From Agelaius tricolor (taxonomy: Eukaryota; Chordata; Aves; Passeriformes; Icteridae): 64,000 nucleotides of DNA. The position numbers and the translations under genes were made by a program. Below the pieces are notes generated by a model that had not been told where the DNA came from, made no database searches, and saw nothing but the letters and a program-made list of their open reading frames with translations. Where the stretch lies: the NCBI GenBank assembly GCA_023055355.1, contig JALJCS010000001.1, positions 82,748,881 to 82,812,880 of the forward strand, in the 5' to 3' direction. The number at the start of each line of letters is the position of its first letter. Within the stretch, counting starts at the first letter, position 1. Below, piece by piece: positions 35,651 through 49,056 of the stretch.

Positions 35651-36130
35651 CCAACCACCCACCTCAGGGCGCAGCAGAGGCCCACACACACGGTGGGAGT
35701 GGCACTGGGGAAAATATTTAAGAAATGGCAAAATCACCAGATGACAGAGAGAAGCAGGAAAAAAATGGAAGAAATAACTTTGGGACCACTAAGATGGGAG
35801 AAGAAAGAACTGGAGATGTTCCATGTGCTAGAGCAGAGATCACCCTGCAGCCCATGGAGAGACCATGGTGAAGGAGGTGTTTCCCAGCAGCTGTGGAAGC
35901 ACCCACACAGAGGCAGGGAAAAAGTGTGAGTGAAGGAGTTTTCAAGCAGAGCTATTATGGTCTTAGCATAACCCTTATTCCCCAATCCCCCTGTACCTCA
36001 TGGGGTAGGGGAGGTAAAGGCCTTGGCAATGGAGTGAGATCGAGCCTTACAGGGGAAAAGAAAATGGTGGGATGGAGATGTTGATTTAGTTTATCTTTGT
36101 TTCTCATTGTACAAATCATTTTTACTTCAT

Positions 36131-36136
36131 AATAAA
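36131..36136 (+). promoter_or_regulatory. LTR polyadenylation signal AATAAA
   Basis: AATAAA lies 175 bases before the LTR's 3' end in sense orientation, the same relative place as in the other ERVL-like LTR in this window. Confidence 0.5.
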
Positions 36137-36310
36137 CATAATTGCCCCCACATTGTGTCTGTTTGGCCGGTGGTAGTAACTGGCAAGTGATTTCTCTGTA
36201 TTTATCTCTAACCTTGAGCTTTTTCACCTTTCTTTCTACCCTCAACATCCTGTTGAGGAGGGGCAGTGAGAGGTCACATGGGTGTGGGTCTGACTGCCAA
36301 TGCCATGACA

Positions 36311-39300
36311 CTTTAAATGTGTTGAACCTGCCAGTCTAAAATCCAAGCATGGCCATCTGTGAGGACATAGCAAGATTAATCTTGAGATGTCACATATAAA
36401 ATTTTAATTCATGTCTATGTGTAGATCCAACTGACAATAAATTTCAAGAATTCTGAGAATTAAGTTTGGTGTATGAAATACAAACTAAGGAGAACATGAA
36501 AAAATTGACTTTGATTATGACAATACAATGCAATCCTTAATATTTTCTCTTTCAAACATCAAAATAAAAGATGTGGGTAATATTTACATCTTATACTCAG
36601 GACTCTCCATTTACATTTTCCAAGTAATTTTTCAAGTCTCTTGGGAAACCTTTGAGTTTTAAGAAAGTATTTGTACTATTTAAGAAAGTATTTCAGTTAG
36701 AGTTATAGCACTAAGTTATTTTAACTTGTTGATTTTAAGTTATACTTCTTTTTGCTCTTTAGTACATGAAAGAGAAATATAAGTTTAAAAAGTCATAAAA
36801 ATTGGATAATATTCTATAACAATTCAATAAAGAAACAATGACAACCAGCAGCCATTATCATTTAACTAAAAATAATTGTAGTGTTAGCATACTATAGATA
36901 AAGTGTTTTCATGCCATAAAGTGAGATGCTCCAATATTTTAGTATTATAGCATTAACTTTAAAAGCTTTAGACTCTATGACAATTATTTTCCATGTAGCA
37001 GATAGTTGCACTTTGCTGCTGGATCATTTGGAGTAGGAAGTTTTAGATTGTAAAATCATTTTGGAGCTTATTACAAGCTATTACGTAGAACAAATACTAT
37101 TAAAATCATATCAAAATTATGGATGCAGTTGAGGGAACAAAATATAGAAGCTGAAGGATCCTCACAAGTGTAATTACATTCATATAGGGTGAATGTAAAA
37201 AAACTTGAGTGGAAGAAAAGTGATTCCATCTCAACTCAAAATGTAAATGGTGAGAAGCCCTTTTGGTCTCACATGGATGATAATAATTATATTTAAAATT
37301 AATTTCAATCAGAACTCACATTTTCAATCTAATTTCTCTTTTAATAAATTGTGATACTATCATGATGAGGGTCTAACATATCCTTGAACCACATGATATA
37401 TCCCCATGTAGTTACTGGTACTCCAGTTACTTGTTACTGGTACAGCAGCCAGAAAAACAATCCTAATATTCATTAGTTTGAAATATGACCTTATAGCTTT
37501 CATTTTCCATTGACAGCAAAGGTCTTGAAGAGACAGTTTTATTTGCATCTTTACTTATTGTGAACTATATACATACACAGATGTAAATATGCCAATAATC
37601 TTTCTTCATCTTTTGTTTACTATTGAATATAGTAACATGTTCAAACAAAATGAAAAAAAAAACCTGAAAAAAATACCATTTCAACCATTTTGTGATCATG
37701 AAGAAAGCAAGTGTGCAAAAAATACACATTTCCACATGGGAGGTGCAAGAAATGCAATGGGCAATATTTTTCCTTCTGACTCAGTAGTGGGTTAACAGAT
37801 CAGCATACTTGGATAACACACCTCATTCTGCTGGTTAACTAACACAGTGCCAACACCTATTCTGTCTTCCCAAGACTAAAGGGAACCAAACTGTCTCTGC
37901 TCACTCTCCAGAATATCTGGTCTGATTTTGGAGAATGTTTCCTTCCCTATGTTAACTCTCAAATTTTGCAAAAAAAAAAATCTTGGAAGATTGCCTGGAA
38001 AGACTCAGGCCAAAAGTGTGTCAGCAGTCATTCCAGAAATATTGTAGTACTGACAAGAGTACCTGGAAATGCTTAACTGACTAATATAGACATAAATTGT
38101 TTTTCTATAAGGTACATGCAAACTTGCTAAGTGTTCTGACTGCCTGTCATTATAACCTGTGCCCTAGATTTAGCACTGATAGGTAGCTCTGTGAGAACAG
38201 ATATGGCCTGGGCATTCAGTCTCCATGGGTGCTGAACTCCAGAGGTTCTCACAGGTTTCACTTCAAGTGACCTAAGGAACAGGCACTGTGATTGATGCCT
38301 GCCAAATTTTTCCTTTCTTATCCTTGTCTGTGAGAAATAGGGTGGGATATGCTTTTTGAATTTGTTTGTTTGTTTGTTTACTTTTATATTCATTCATTTT
38401 CTGATATGTGTTAAAGATGTAATATGCATGAGAAAAAAGATTGCTGGGTCAGTGGGAGTCATTCTGTGCCTTGCTGTCAGATGGCATCAACTACTGAGAA
38501 AGTTTTCTATTTTGCAGAAGAAAGTTATGCTCTCATTGTTCTGTGTTCTGGAGCTGTACGTGGTGGTACCCAACACACAAAGTTAATCACACTATAACTT
38601 TAATGGATCTTTTGATGTAAGTGCTTCTGAGTACAGGAAAAAGAAAGTTTAGTGAATATATACTTGAATGACTTTCCACCACTTCTAAATTTTTCTGAAC
38701 AACAAGGAGTCTTCCCTCATTCCTTGATAGCTCTTTAAAAACAATTTTGATACCAGTCTTTGTTTGGCTTTGAGATCAAGTTTAGATGCTTTGAATAAAA
38801 AATTTTTGCCATACTTGAAAAATCTCTTTCTTTATCCTGTAAGCACATTCACACATCTCATCCCACTCCCTCTTATTCCCCCCAAAATTTTCTACCCCTT
38901 ATTCAATTTCTTGACTAATGCCCACATCCTGTAACTTTATGAGCATGGGCAATATTAATAGTATTTTTTAGATTTTTACTCAAGTCACTAGTACATACAG
39001 ATAATGACTTTTCTAGCAATGACCCTTTGAAACTCAGGGAGGAACTTCTACTCTTCTGGAATAAACTTTCTGCCTGGAAGGAATGCCTTTGAAGTTTTCA
39101 GCAGGGAGGTCTTGACATAAGTCTGCAGTCTCAGCATTTGGGTAAAAATGGAAAAGCCCCCAGATCCACAATTGGAACCATTCTTCAATGTATTCAAATT
39201 ACAGTTTGAGCACAACCCTCAATTTTGAAATATTTTCTATTTTTATACTTGCAAACCAGAATTATTCACTGAACTGATTTCAGCCATAATTGAATGACCC

Positions 39301-42300
39301 CACAAGAAAAATAGCCTCTGAGAATCATCAGCACTTCAGATTAGCTTTCTGGCATCATTGCAGTTTCTTCACTCACAGATTTGGACTTACAGAAAGTACC
39401 TCGGGAGAGCTGATACCAAGAGGCAGGAAGTTTACTGCACATTTGCACATTCCAAATGTCCAATCCTGCAGAGTGAGGTCACTGAGTCCTGGAAAGACAT
39501 CTAAGAGAATTAAGCTAGTCTCATAAACTGACATCATCTGAGAAGAATTAGGGAAAGATGTACAGGCAATATAAAGCCATTAGTATTATAGAAAAGCCAC
39601 ATAACGCAAATAAAAACAAGCATCTAAAATGCCTGCAGGCAGCTCAAATGATAGGCTGAGAGATACTTTTATAATTATCTATGGGATGTTTTTTGTTTAA
39701 TTATGACTTCACTTCATCAAGTTGAAAGCTAGCATCAGTATGAAAAGCAGTAGGAAGCCAGTTTTAAATGTTCAGCTTAGGAACATTAGGAAGCTGAGAA
39801 ATAATGTCAGAATCATCAGCTTAAGCCTGACAAAATCATACAGACTGAAGGAATTCAAAATGGGTCATGCACTTCAGGTGACCTCCACAGAACCCTGTGT
39901 ATTATATATGTACTATATGGCACAGGGACAAGTTGGTGGGGGTTTTATTGTTTTGTTTTGTTTTGTTTTTCTTATGCACTACACTGTATTTATGAATTTA
40001 AAATAGGAAATTGCTGAGGGCAAATACATTCACAAAATATCCATGTCATTGCGTTTATCATAAAAAAGGAAAGAGAACTTTAATCTCAAGTTTGTACAAC
40101 ACAGCCATTATTTTCCCTGTGACTTTGTAGCCTAATACAATTAAAGCCACATTATACTGGTGCAGCAAATCAGTTTCTTTTATATACAGAACAATTTTAT
40201 TTATAAAATGAAGCTAATCTGAAGGCAAACAAAAGAGACACCAGGATTGTGGCAGCATTGAAAACAGGGGGAAGCGTCTGTACAATATTTGAACTAATTT
40301 TCACCTCTTCTGAAATCTGTATCTTAATTCTGACATAGAGAGATATGGATGAGATTTTTCATAGCTTTTCACATCAGGAAACACAAACCATGATATAGTC
40401 TTGGATCAGTTAGAACTGAATGGTTGACACATTTAGGATTAAGTCCAAACAAGGTGGACTGAATGGAGCCTCTGTGGTGATAATGCACTGAGATGATCCT
40501 TGTGAAGGATATTCTCTAAATGTGAAATATAAACATTGTCAGAGCCATGGAAAGTATCCATTGGCTTTAAAGATGTTCATAGTGCAAAAGACTTTCTTTT
40601 CCACTTTCCTGATAAATTGAATCTTAGTGTCAGCAAGGTGATACAGAACATTTATGTAGAAAGCCCTGGCAGGTAGAATCAGCTTTAGGTAGAAGACACA
40701 ACCATTGATTCTTCAGAGATCTGAAACAAATTCATCATGCAGTGTGGCATCCATCACCACAATCAGGGAATAGTGAAGCATCAAATAAGTGGACCTCTAA
40801 TATCATAGACTGAGATTAGGCTTCACCAAATAGCCATGGCCAATAAGGCTGTTCTGTGCCTGGGGTCAGCATGCTGCTGATAGCAGGATAAGACACGACC
40901 TAAAGTTTCCAGCACGTTCTCTCATAGTTTGAAATGGTGTTAGAGAAAGCAATTACACTGGCTGTTGAACAGTTTCCTTGGTAAACTCTGCAGTCTGGGT
41001 GGAGAGCAGAGTGTTGCTCTGCTTGCTAAATTATATCTTGAAGAAAAGCAGATGAATCTAAAGGATTAAGTTAGTTAACAGCCATTCAGAAAAGAATAAA
41101 CCTAAACACTTAGATTTAGTAATGCAGAATTTTTATAAACACTGAAAAGGTAAAAGTCATTTTTTTCTATTGGTAGTGTGACTTTAGATCACAGTCTTGA
41201 GAAACCTTCTTATAAAGATAAATAGAAAATATTTTTGGAAGAAAAGCATTGAAAACTCATTGATAACATTCACAGAAAATGTTACATTTTGAAAGTAAAT
41301 GACATATGAAACATGAAATAGTGAACTACATTAGTAAACTACATCATAAAAATAACTACATCAGTAAATCACAAAGCTTTTTTCCTTAGAACTGTGGAAA
41401 AAAATTTTAAAAAAAAGATAGCACTGTCACTTCATATACGGACATACTTTAAATGCTCTTGGAAGAAAAATATTCAGTACTGGCTCATGAAAAAATGGAT
41501 GAGGAACCCCAACCAAGAATAACTAATCACATTAAAAAAAAATGGACTAATAATTAATCATTTCAATCTGAAGGTTTGTGGGATAGGCAGTTTGGATAAA
41601 CACACTCAGGTTTTTTGAGTCCTTCTCATACTATAATCTCTACATTTCTTATGCATTACAATTTAATTTATAAGCTATAAAAATATTTTAATTCCATATA
41701 TTTTTTTGGAATCTCAAGCAGGGGTTTTTGATTTTATTAGTATCACTATACATTATTAGTATTATGTACAAAGTATCCCTTACTGTTAAGACTGTTTATT
41801 CCAAAGTGATTTGTAGTGATGTATCCAGGGTGTCTCCAATTCCCTTTCATCAATATTTGCTATCACATGAAAGAGAATAATTTCTCAACGCTCCTAGTAT
41901 GGGGACAGCTACTCTCATTCATTTGAGAGACTAAAGAATGTATGGAACAATGTTAGCTAGAGTTACTTGATTTCTGAGAAGTTTCTTGAAAGCCTCCTTC
42001 TCCCTTTCTGCACTTTCTCTCTGAATTCTCCACTTCATTCTTTTAAGACAGCTGGACAAGGTGAGGGTAAGCTGATAAAAAAATTAGTAATCTGTGTAAG
42101 AATGGGAAAAGAATGTACATGAGCTCCAATTCCTATCTACTTTTTCAAATGGCCTTTTCATCCAGACTGGTGCTGGGTAGAACAGGAGGAGGCAGTGCTG
42201 CCTCATGTCTCTGAAACATTTCATTTTGATGTTAGTGAACCATCCTGTTATATTGGCACACACACCCCTAAATTTCTCAGTGCAGATCTAACACAGACTA

Positions 42301-43213
42301 GAAAAGCAGTTTTTCTCATTTTGAAATTGGTATCTGATGGCTGATAAGCTGAATAATTCTTTAGAATCTACTGATCATGTTGAATAATTTTAAAATAACT
42401 GCATAAGAATTTAAGCATGTGGTATGTACATGTCAGTCCTTAAATTTAAGAATCTGCCTGCAAATCATGGCCTTGGGTCTGTAGTAGTAACCTATGCAAT
42501 AGAGGTTCAGTTCTACTGGAACTGTAATCTGCAATTTACGTACTCTAGTTCTGTATGGACAGGAGTTATGGAGAGCATATGTTTTACATAGTAAGACATA
42601 AGGCTACAGTTATCATGGCTATTGAAAATAAAAGCAAATTTTCTGCTCTCTAATCATATTAATGTAAATTACTTAAATTTACAGTTAATCCAATAGTTTT
42701 GCAGTGGTTTTACTCTATCATGAAATGGAAGAGAAAGAGGCTCCAAAAGTTAATTCTTCTGTCTTCTAGGCTGGTTTTAAGGAATTGGATAAATACCAGA
42801 ATTGGAGCTTTGTTAATTTCAGGTGCGCTACTTCTGGTTTACATATATGCAACCAAGTAGAGAAACTGAGATGGAGATGGTTTTTAAAATAATATTTAAG
42901 AAGTACTGGGTATAAAAATAATCACATAAATTGAGTGTGTTCATATGCAGTCATTGAGAGAAGTTTTAGCAATGCAATACATTAATTCATCTTTTCAAGT
43001 TTGGAAAAATCCAACACCCAACTGAAAAGATATTCTAATTTCTATTTGCTCTGAATGGTTACTTTTTACTAATTTGGGGGTTTACTAATTTGAGGTTCAT
43101 TATACAGAAGCACAAAGCAAACCACTATAGTGTAACATTATATGATTTTTTAGAATATTCCTAGCATGGCAGAAGTGCCCTGCAAGGTATCTGCAGGAAA
43201 TCTTACCTTTCCT
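36311..43213. other. AT-rich unique DNA, no recognised gene
   Basis: Open frames do not exceed 94 codons. Short simple arrays occur: TTTG near 38360-38380 and GTTTT near 39948-39970. One plus-strand exon-like segment is at 42048-42060. No mobile element recognised. Confidence 0.65.
42048..42060 (+). other. Candidate 13-nt microexon-like segment
   Basis: This follows an unusually long pyrimidine-rich tract (about 41990-42045, with repeated CTTTCT and CTCC words) ending in TTCTTTTAAG. Then come 13 bases ending GACAAG and the donor GTGAGG, with a second possible donor (GTAAGC) six bases on. It could be an acceptor whose true donor lies further away. It is on the strand opposite to most other candidates. 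Confidence 0.15.
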
Positions 43214-43547
43214 TGTGATGACTAGAGAGGTTACATAGAACAGAGGTTAGACAGAGTTTAAGGAATAAAGTAGTATTTATTAAAAAGGCCTTCAGAGGAT
43301 ACACCTTGGGCAGTACAAGAGCCCAGCCGGGCTGTGCCCAAGATGGAGGATGGGTCACGACTTTTCACACTTTCATAAGTTTGGTCCATTTGCATATCAG
43401 GGTTAATTGTCCAATTACAGCTTCAGGTAATTAAATCACATTCTCCTGGTTTACTTTTTGTTAATACCTTTTGGAGACTGAACCTACCATGGTTCTCAGG
43501 CTGGAAAAGGATTGTTTTGTCTGACTAAACTGTGAGGAGGACTTACA
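43214..43547 (-). mobile_element. Solo LTR of a passerine-type endogenous retrovirus
   Basis: Phrases such as GTATTTATTAAAAAGGCC, CAAGAGCCCAGCCGGGCTG, TGCCCAAGATGGAGGATGG, ACTTTCATAAGTTTGGTCC, ATTTGCATATCAGGGTTAAT and TGTCCAATTACAGCTTCAGG recur in LTRs I associate with songbird genomes. The minus-strand polyadenylation signal (TTTATT at 43276-43281) and likely ends (TGATGACTAG... to ...GACTTACA) place the sense strand on minus. I could not find a clean target-site duplication, so both boundaries may be off by some bases. No internal retroviral sequence is present. Confidence 0.75.
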
Positions 43548-44302
43548 CTTTATATGAAGTTCAAGTTACACACCAATGCAATACAGAATCTGAAAAATAT
43601 GAAAGCTAAAACTTAAGGCATCACTTGTTCATCTTCAGACTTCAGGCTGATTTTACAATTTAAAATAGGCCCCTTTTTAAAAATACATTCCAGTGCAGAT
43701 TTTCATTTTAATTTTCCCTTGTATAAAGTTGCCATTACTTCTGTTGTGATGACTATAATACTGTAGCATGAGCAGAGAAACTGAAGGAGTTGGAGTTTCC
43801 TAATTCCATTAATTTTGTTTGATTCTATTGCCTGATTTATAGGGCACTAACAAGTTTCTTGCACCTCTCTTTGTAAATGCAGCCTTTTTCACTACTTATA
43901 CAGTCTGGCAAGTGGGGAACACAAACTTACACTCCCTACTTGACTGCAAACCATTACTGTGAGTTCAATTTCTGTTCACTTAGGAATCAAGCTGTTCACT
44001 TAAGAATCTCTAAATACCAGCATGAACAAAACAATGCCTTGGACCCAGCAGCTGAACCAGTTTGTACAACTTGAGAACTTTCTGACTGATGGATTGTATA
44101 TCCATATTATCCAACTCCATATGTACATAATTCCCATTTCAAATTATATATTTTAACATATGAAACAGTACAAATAATCCAAACTTTAAAATATCAGTTG
44201 TTTTAAGTCAGAATATTGTAAAAAGATACTTGTGGCAGAACATGGTAGGTATTTGTCAATATGTTTAGGCAATCAATGTGTTTGCACTGCACAGGTTCTT
44301 AC

Positions 44303-44331
44303 CTCGAGTGCTCCTGTGAGGATCAGAAGGA
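44303..44331 (-). other. Candidate 29-nt exon-like segment
   Basis: The minus strand has the acceptor GACAGATTTTCCACAG, 29 bases, then a strong donor GAG|GTAAGA. An alternative acceptor (TCCTCACAG) lies inside it. Two frames remain open or partly open, so coding content cannot be judged. Confidence 0.15.
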
Positions 44332-47300
44332 CTGTGGAAAATCTGTCACTGAATTGCTCAGACATTTACCTGGAGCTCTGATGGCCTCTAGTCTGTTTCT
44401 CCTGATGCCACTCTTCTCCCGGACTGGTCTGTACAAATCATGTTACCTTCCTGGACAACAGTTCCACCCTTCTGGCAGCCTGACAGAATTACTGCAATCA
44501 CATGCCTGAAGAAAAATATTACTAAATGTGACAAGGACATATTCAGAGGCTATAAGGTATTTTTTTTATCCTGTACTGGTTTAACACTTTTCCTAATTTT
44601 CTGGCACAGTCTCAAGAGTTGAAGTCTCTGGATATACCCCTCAGATAAATCCTAAATGTCATTAAAACCTCTGCAATGGTAAAAAATCCCAACAAAACCA
44701 GCAAATTCCAAAACACCACCAAAAATTTAGAAGTTTAAAAACTAAACCTCAGAGGTGGGCAGCTTATCTCTATGAGAATATTTGAATGTCCTTAATGCTG
44801 ACCATGCAATGGAATCAACAGAAGGAAAAGTTTCTGCTGTTTAAAAGCTGTTTGCTTACCTTCAATGTAATTCTAGTTAGACATGCCACCCTAGTAGATC
44901 AGTGACTCCAGTACTTCTACCCAAGACTATGATCTGACAAAACAGGCCTGAGAAAACAAAATTTGATCATGAAAAATTTTATAGTGGTTATAATTTCCAC
45001 TGGACAAGTCTGCAGAGTGTCCTTGGAAAACTCTGCTTTTTGTGCCAGCTGTAACTAAATGCGCATGAACTGAGAAGGAGCTGCCAGGTGGCTGGGAACA
45101 TAGCTTTTACAAAAGCAGAGGCTGCACTTTGCAGAAAAGTACTTTGCACTAAATGCTGTAGCAAAATGTGATTATTTTGAAATTTATTATATAATATCAG
45201 TTAAAGCAATTTTAGTCAATTTAGACAAAGACAAGAGCAACAAAATTAAAGTTGACTCATAATACCAAATAAAGGCATTTAACCAGAGTAAATTATTTGT
45301 ACATAATTTTAGAGATGCATCATTCATGTGCTTATTACAATGTTATATCCCAAAGAGAATAGATGCCAGCTTGTGACATTCATTTCAGCACCAAGGTAAC
45401 AAAAGGAAAGCAGTAGATTCTCTTCCAAGTCCCTGCCTATTCTCACCCCAGTAAAAGGGAGTAAATTGATGCAGTCTTCAAACACTTTTGATGATGTCAC
45501 AGGAGAAGCAGGTAGACTCTGCTTACTGCTTTCAACTTTCCTTTTCATTGAAATCAGCAAGAAGATTATGCTGGTTTATTGTTCTTTAGCTTCTAGAAAC
45601 TAGGAAAGACATTTTTCTCCCTGGATTCGTCTTTGCTCAGGGCATATTGCATAGACAGAGCCAGTAAAGCTCATTTCATGCATGCAACAGCCAAATATAC
45701 CTTTAATGAAGACACCTCAAAACACTAGATACGAGAAAGTGTCAGCTTCAGGCACATAGCCTGACTGCAGCTGAGACTCAGAAATTAGTGCCAATTTTTT
45801 TTTTTTTTTTTGCAACACTTTCACAAGAAGCTAAGTCTAACACCAAGACGTGGAAGACCCTCTCTGCAAGACAGTCTGGTAGTTTTTGCTATAACTTTTG
45901 AACATTTGCTGTGATTTCTGAGAAGGTTTTTATTTAGGTGACTACTACTGCTGTATAAAAACAGATTGCATTACCCCTGAGGCAGGGGCCTGAAGCAGGG
46001 AGCTAGACAAACTCAGGGAAAACATATCAGGTCCCATATACAGTTATTCCCACTGCACTTGAAGCCTCTGTCTCCATGGGTGCTGTTCTCCAAAAATGCA
46101 GGCTATGTCTGCAGCCAGCAGTGCCTTTGCTCTCTACCAGGCCAGGTTTTCAGTACTGCATCCCAAGTTACTTTGACCTCACTGGAAATCCAGAGACGCA
46201 TTCTGCACTCACAGAGTAAAGACTTTGCATTTGGATGCTGGCAGATACCCAGCAGAATGCAGGACCTCAGCAGCCACCCTCTCTCCTTGCTGGTGATGTT
46301 CTCCCTTAGCCAGCAGGACCCACCATGCCAGGCAAGCTCAGCAAGGAGGGGAGGCAGCTCTGTTCTGGCACTGGTAATGGACTTGCCAGAGCTGGTTACT
46401 CAAAGCTGCAAGGCACTTCTGATTTGCTCCCACCTCCTGCCAAATTCTGCTGAAGCTGGAATCAGACCCTGCCTTGAACACAAAATGGCTTTTATATTAA
46501 AGTCATTGAAGCAGGAGTATTGTTAAACTGCTCATGTAAAGTTCCAAATGGGCAAAAGCTATTGCAATCAAGTGCACATTTCTACTTGACATACAACAAA
46601 TAAATATTGGCCAGAGGCTGATAACCACAGTATCCAGGAGAAATAATACTGCCAAAATGGTGATGGTGAAGCAAAGATAAGACATCCAGAAATTCAGTGG
46701 CCCACTGTCCACAGGGTATGTATAGTTCTTGAATTCTAAAACTTGCTAAACAATGCCAGAAAGCTGCACAAAGATGATGTACCTCCAACTGTATTGCCAC
46801 ATACCACATGCTCCAACTTGTCAGATCAAGGCACTAAAATGTGTTCAGTGTCTGAAAGCAAAGCTAAATTAATACTACAGTCAAGAGGTACATTTTTAAA
46901 TTTAAAGTGTGATTAAGCACAGGAACAACTTCTTATAGATACAGTGTTTTCTTTTTCACTTAAGGCCTTTCATACCAGAATGGCTGTACCATTCTCAAAA
47001 GATATGCTTTAGATCACTCAAAAGACATAAATATGTCAATTCCATGAAGTAATTAATGAAATTGCATGGCTTGTGTGCAGCACAATCATAACCTGTGGCC
47101 TCAAGGCTTAAAAAATCATGAAGCCATTTACAAGGTATTCTTGCTTAGTCTGATTTAGAGTTAAGGGACAAAATCACTAATAAACACATGTGGGTGAAGA
47201 AATCATGTGAGGAAAAGGTAAACTTTGTCAAATGAGAAAAAAATATTAAAATATTTTTTTAAATGAGGTTTACTTTCATGCCCTTCCCATGATGAAAATA

Positions 47301-49003
47301 GCATCTTCATTAATATTAATACATTTCAGGTAATGCTATTTGCTGTTTGACAGATGTTAACACAGTGCAACCAGTAAGGAAAAAATCCAAATAAGCAAAG
47401 TGATCCTATTAAAGCATGTGCAAACATGCTGTGTAAACAGCTGTTTATTATCTACATCAAAGCAAATCCTCCTATCTCTTAGCAACTGAGCCACTAGAAG
47501 ACCTTCACCACCATGTCAGATTTTTCACCAGGCAGAAATGAGCTGTATGTAAATAACAACAGTCTGTCACTCACAGTGGTGAGGCTGTCACCTTCCATGA
47601 TAAGATCTGTTTGACCATTAACTCTGGAGATAATGCAGGACTTATTTTTTTCCTCCACTGGATCTGTACACTGCTTTTTTTAATAATACTTGCAGGAGGC
47701 AGTAATGAGAGGATTTCATGGGACCACCTGTGGGTGCTTGGTAGGCAGGGGCAGGCTGGCAGCTAACTGCTTCTACTACTTTTTATTTTCAGCTAGTAAA
47801 TTGAAATTAGCAGATTAATTATTTATCAATTATATATTTGTAATACTGACTTTACCATCATTCTTTAACTATCTAGGATTTCACCTACAGAGTCTGAATT
47901 AATTGTGTTTAACTTAGAACAGAATCTTAAGAAATTACTGAGTCCACCTTGATTAAAAATATTGCGTTCCCAATGTCGACAAGCTTGAAGTTACTTCAGT
48001 TTGAATTTGTTCTAGTGTCAGATAGCCAGAGGTCAAACTTGGCCCTATCACTATCTTGTTTTAAAAATATGTCTTATATCAGAAACCTTTAATCTTCTTA
48101 GACAAAAACACTTTTGATTTCCAGGGCAGAATACTTGCATGGCAAGAAGAGATTTGTGGATCCTTAGTAAGTTATTTTTCAAAACACAAGAGGATAAATT
48201 AAATACACTGGTCTTCCTCAATTTCTCACAGTAAAGACAAGTTTTCTATGTTCCAGATAATCCTTGTAGCCTTTTCTGAATCCATCTCAGTGTGAAAATC
48301 AATCTCTGCATTTTTCCTTGTGTGGATGCTGGACTTGGACCATGAGTGCTGGACACATCCACACTATCATCTTTGATGTTATCAATCTCAGAAAGACAAT
48401 CTACCAACTTCCACTTCATATTTCTCAGCTCCCAGCTGCTAGCAGTATAAGTCTCACAGACTGGAAAAGTGGCTCCCAGTTCCATGTCGGCCTTCCATAT
48501 CCTAACAACATATGGTTTCTCATTCAGCCCTTGGTGTAATTTATCTCAGAAGAATTGTTTCTAAAATTATTCCACCACCTTGGATTCATCTGTCTGCAAG
48601 ACCACACTCTCTGCACATCATTTTTGATGGATGTGAGCCAGGTCAGGTATCAGAAGCTGAATTTATTTCACCTAGGGTTTCCTCTATGTTAGTGGATAGC
48701 CTGCTGTCATGCTAGGCAATTTACTGATTTCCCACAGGTCTGAACATAAGACAGAAGATCAAGCAGCAGTTTTATTAATGCAGTGCAGAGAAAATGGGGA
48801 AAGAAGCAACTAAAATATAAGGAAAACAGGAAATAAAGTGATAAATTGAGACATAATTTCAGAAATAAAGCAAGGCAAAGTAGATCAATGTTCTTGGATT
48901 CTGACGGATTTAAAAAGTCCACCTTAATTAATTCATTCATTCTTGTTCAGAGGATGAAAACATTCCATGTGACCATATTCCCAGTTATGATGAATGACCT
49001 TAC

Positions 49004-49056
49004 CTGAAATAGTATTTGCCATGTGTTTTACCATTACCAATAAAATGTGTAAGCTC
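49004..49056 (-). other. Candidate 53-nt exon-like segment
   Basis: On the minus strand, TAAGGACATTTCAG is followed by 53 bases open in one frame for 17 codons (including THFIGNGKTHGKYYF) and then the strong donor CAG|GTAAGG. It enters in phase 0 and leaves in phase 2. The acceptor tract is short. The peptide has a plausible composition but no family is recognised. Confidence 0.2.

Larger units (their letters stand above)
35460..36310 (+). mobile_element. Solo LTR, ERVL-like, plus strand
   Basis: The 3' part follows the avian ERVL LTR in sense orientation: GTCTGTTTGGCCGGTGGTAG, TAACTGGCAAGTGATTTCTC, TTATCTCTAACCTTGAGC, then AACATCCTGTTGAGGAGG, ending TGCCATGACA at 36310. AATAAA at 36131-36136 fits the sense strand. 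The 5' part is unusual and holds a 10-base minisatellite. The left boundary is estimated, possibly at TGGGTTGCAG near 35469, and I could not find a convincing target-site duplication next to 36311 (CTTTA). The copy may be 5'-degraded. A 153-codon plus frame and several minus frames across it are not genes. Confidence 0.8.

Noticed and set aside
35468..35929. 153-codon plus-strand frame
   Set aside because: It begins in the 10-base minisatellite and continues in LTR sequence.
36655..36695. Repeated AAGAAAGTATTT words
   Set aside because: Too short to be more than a chance or slippage repeat.
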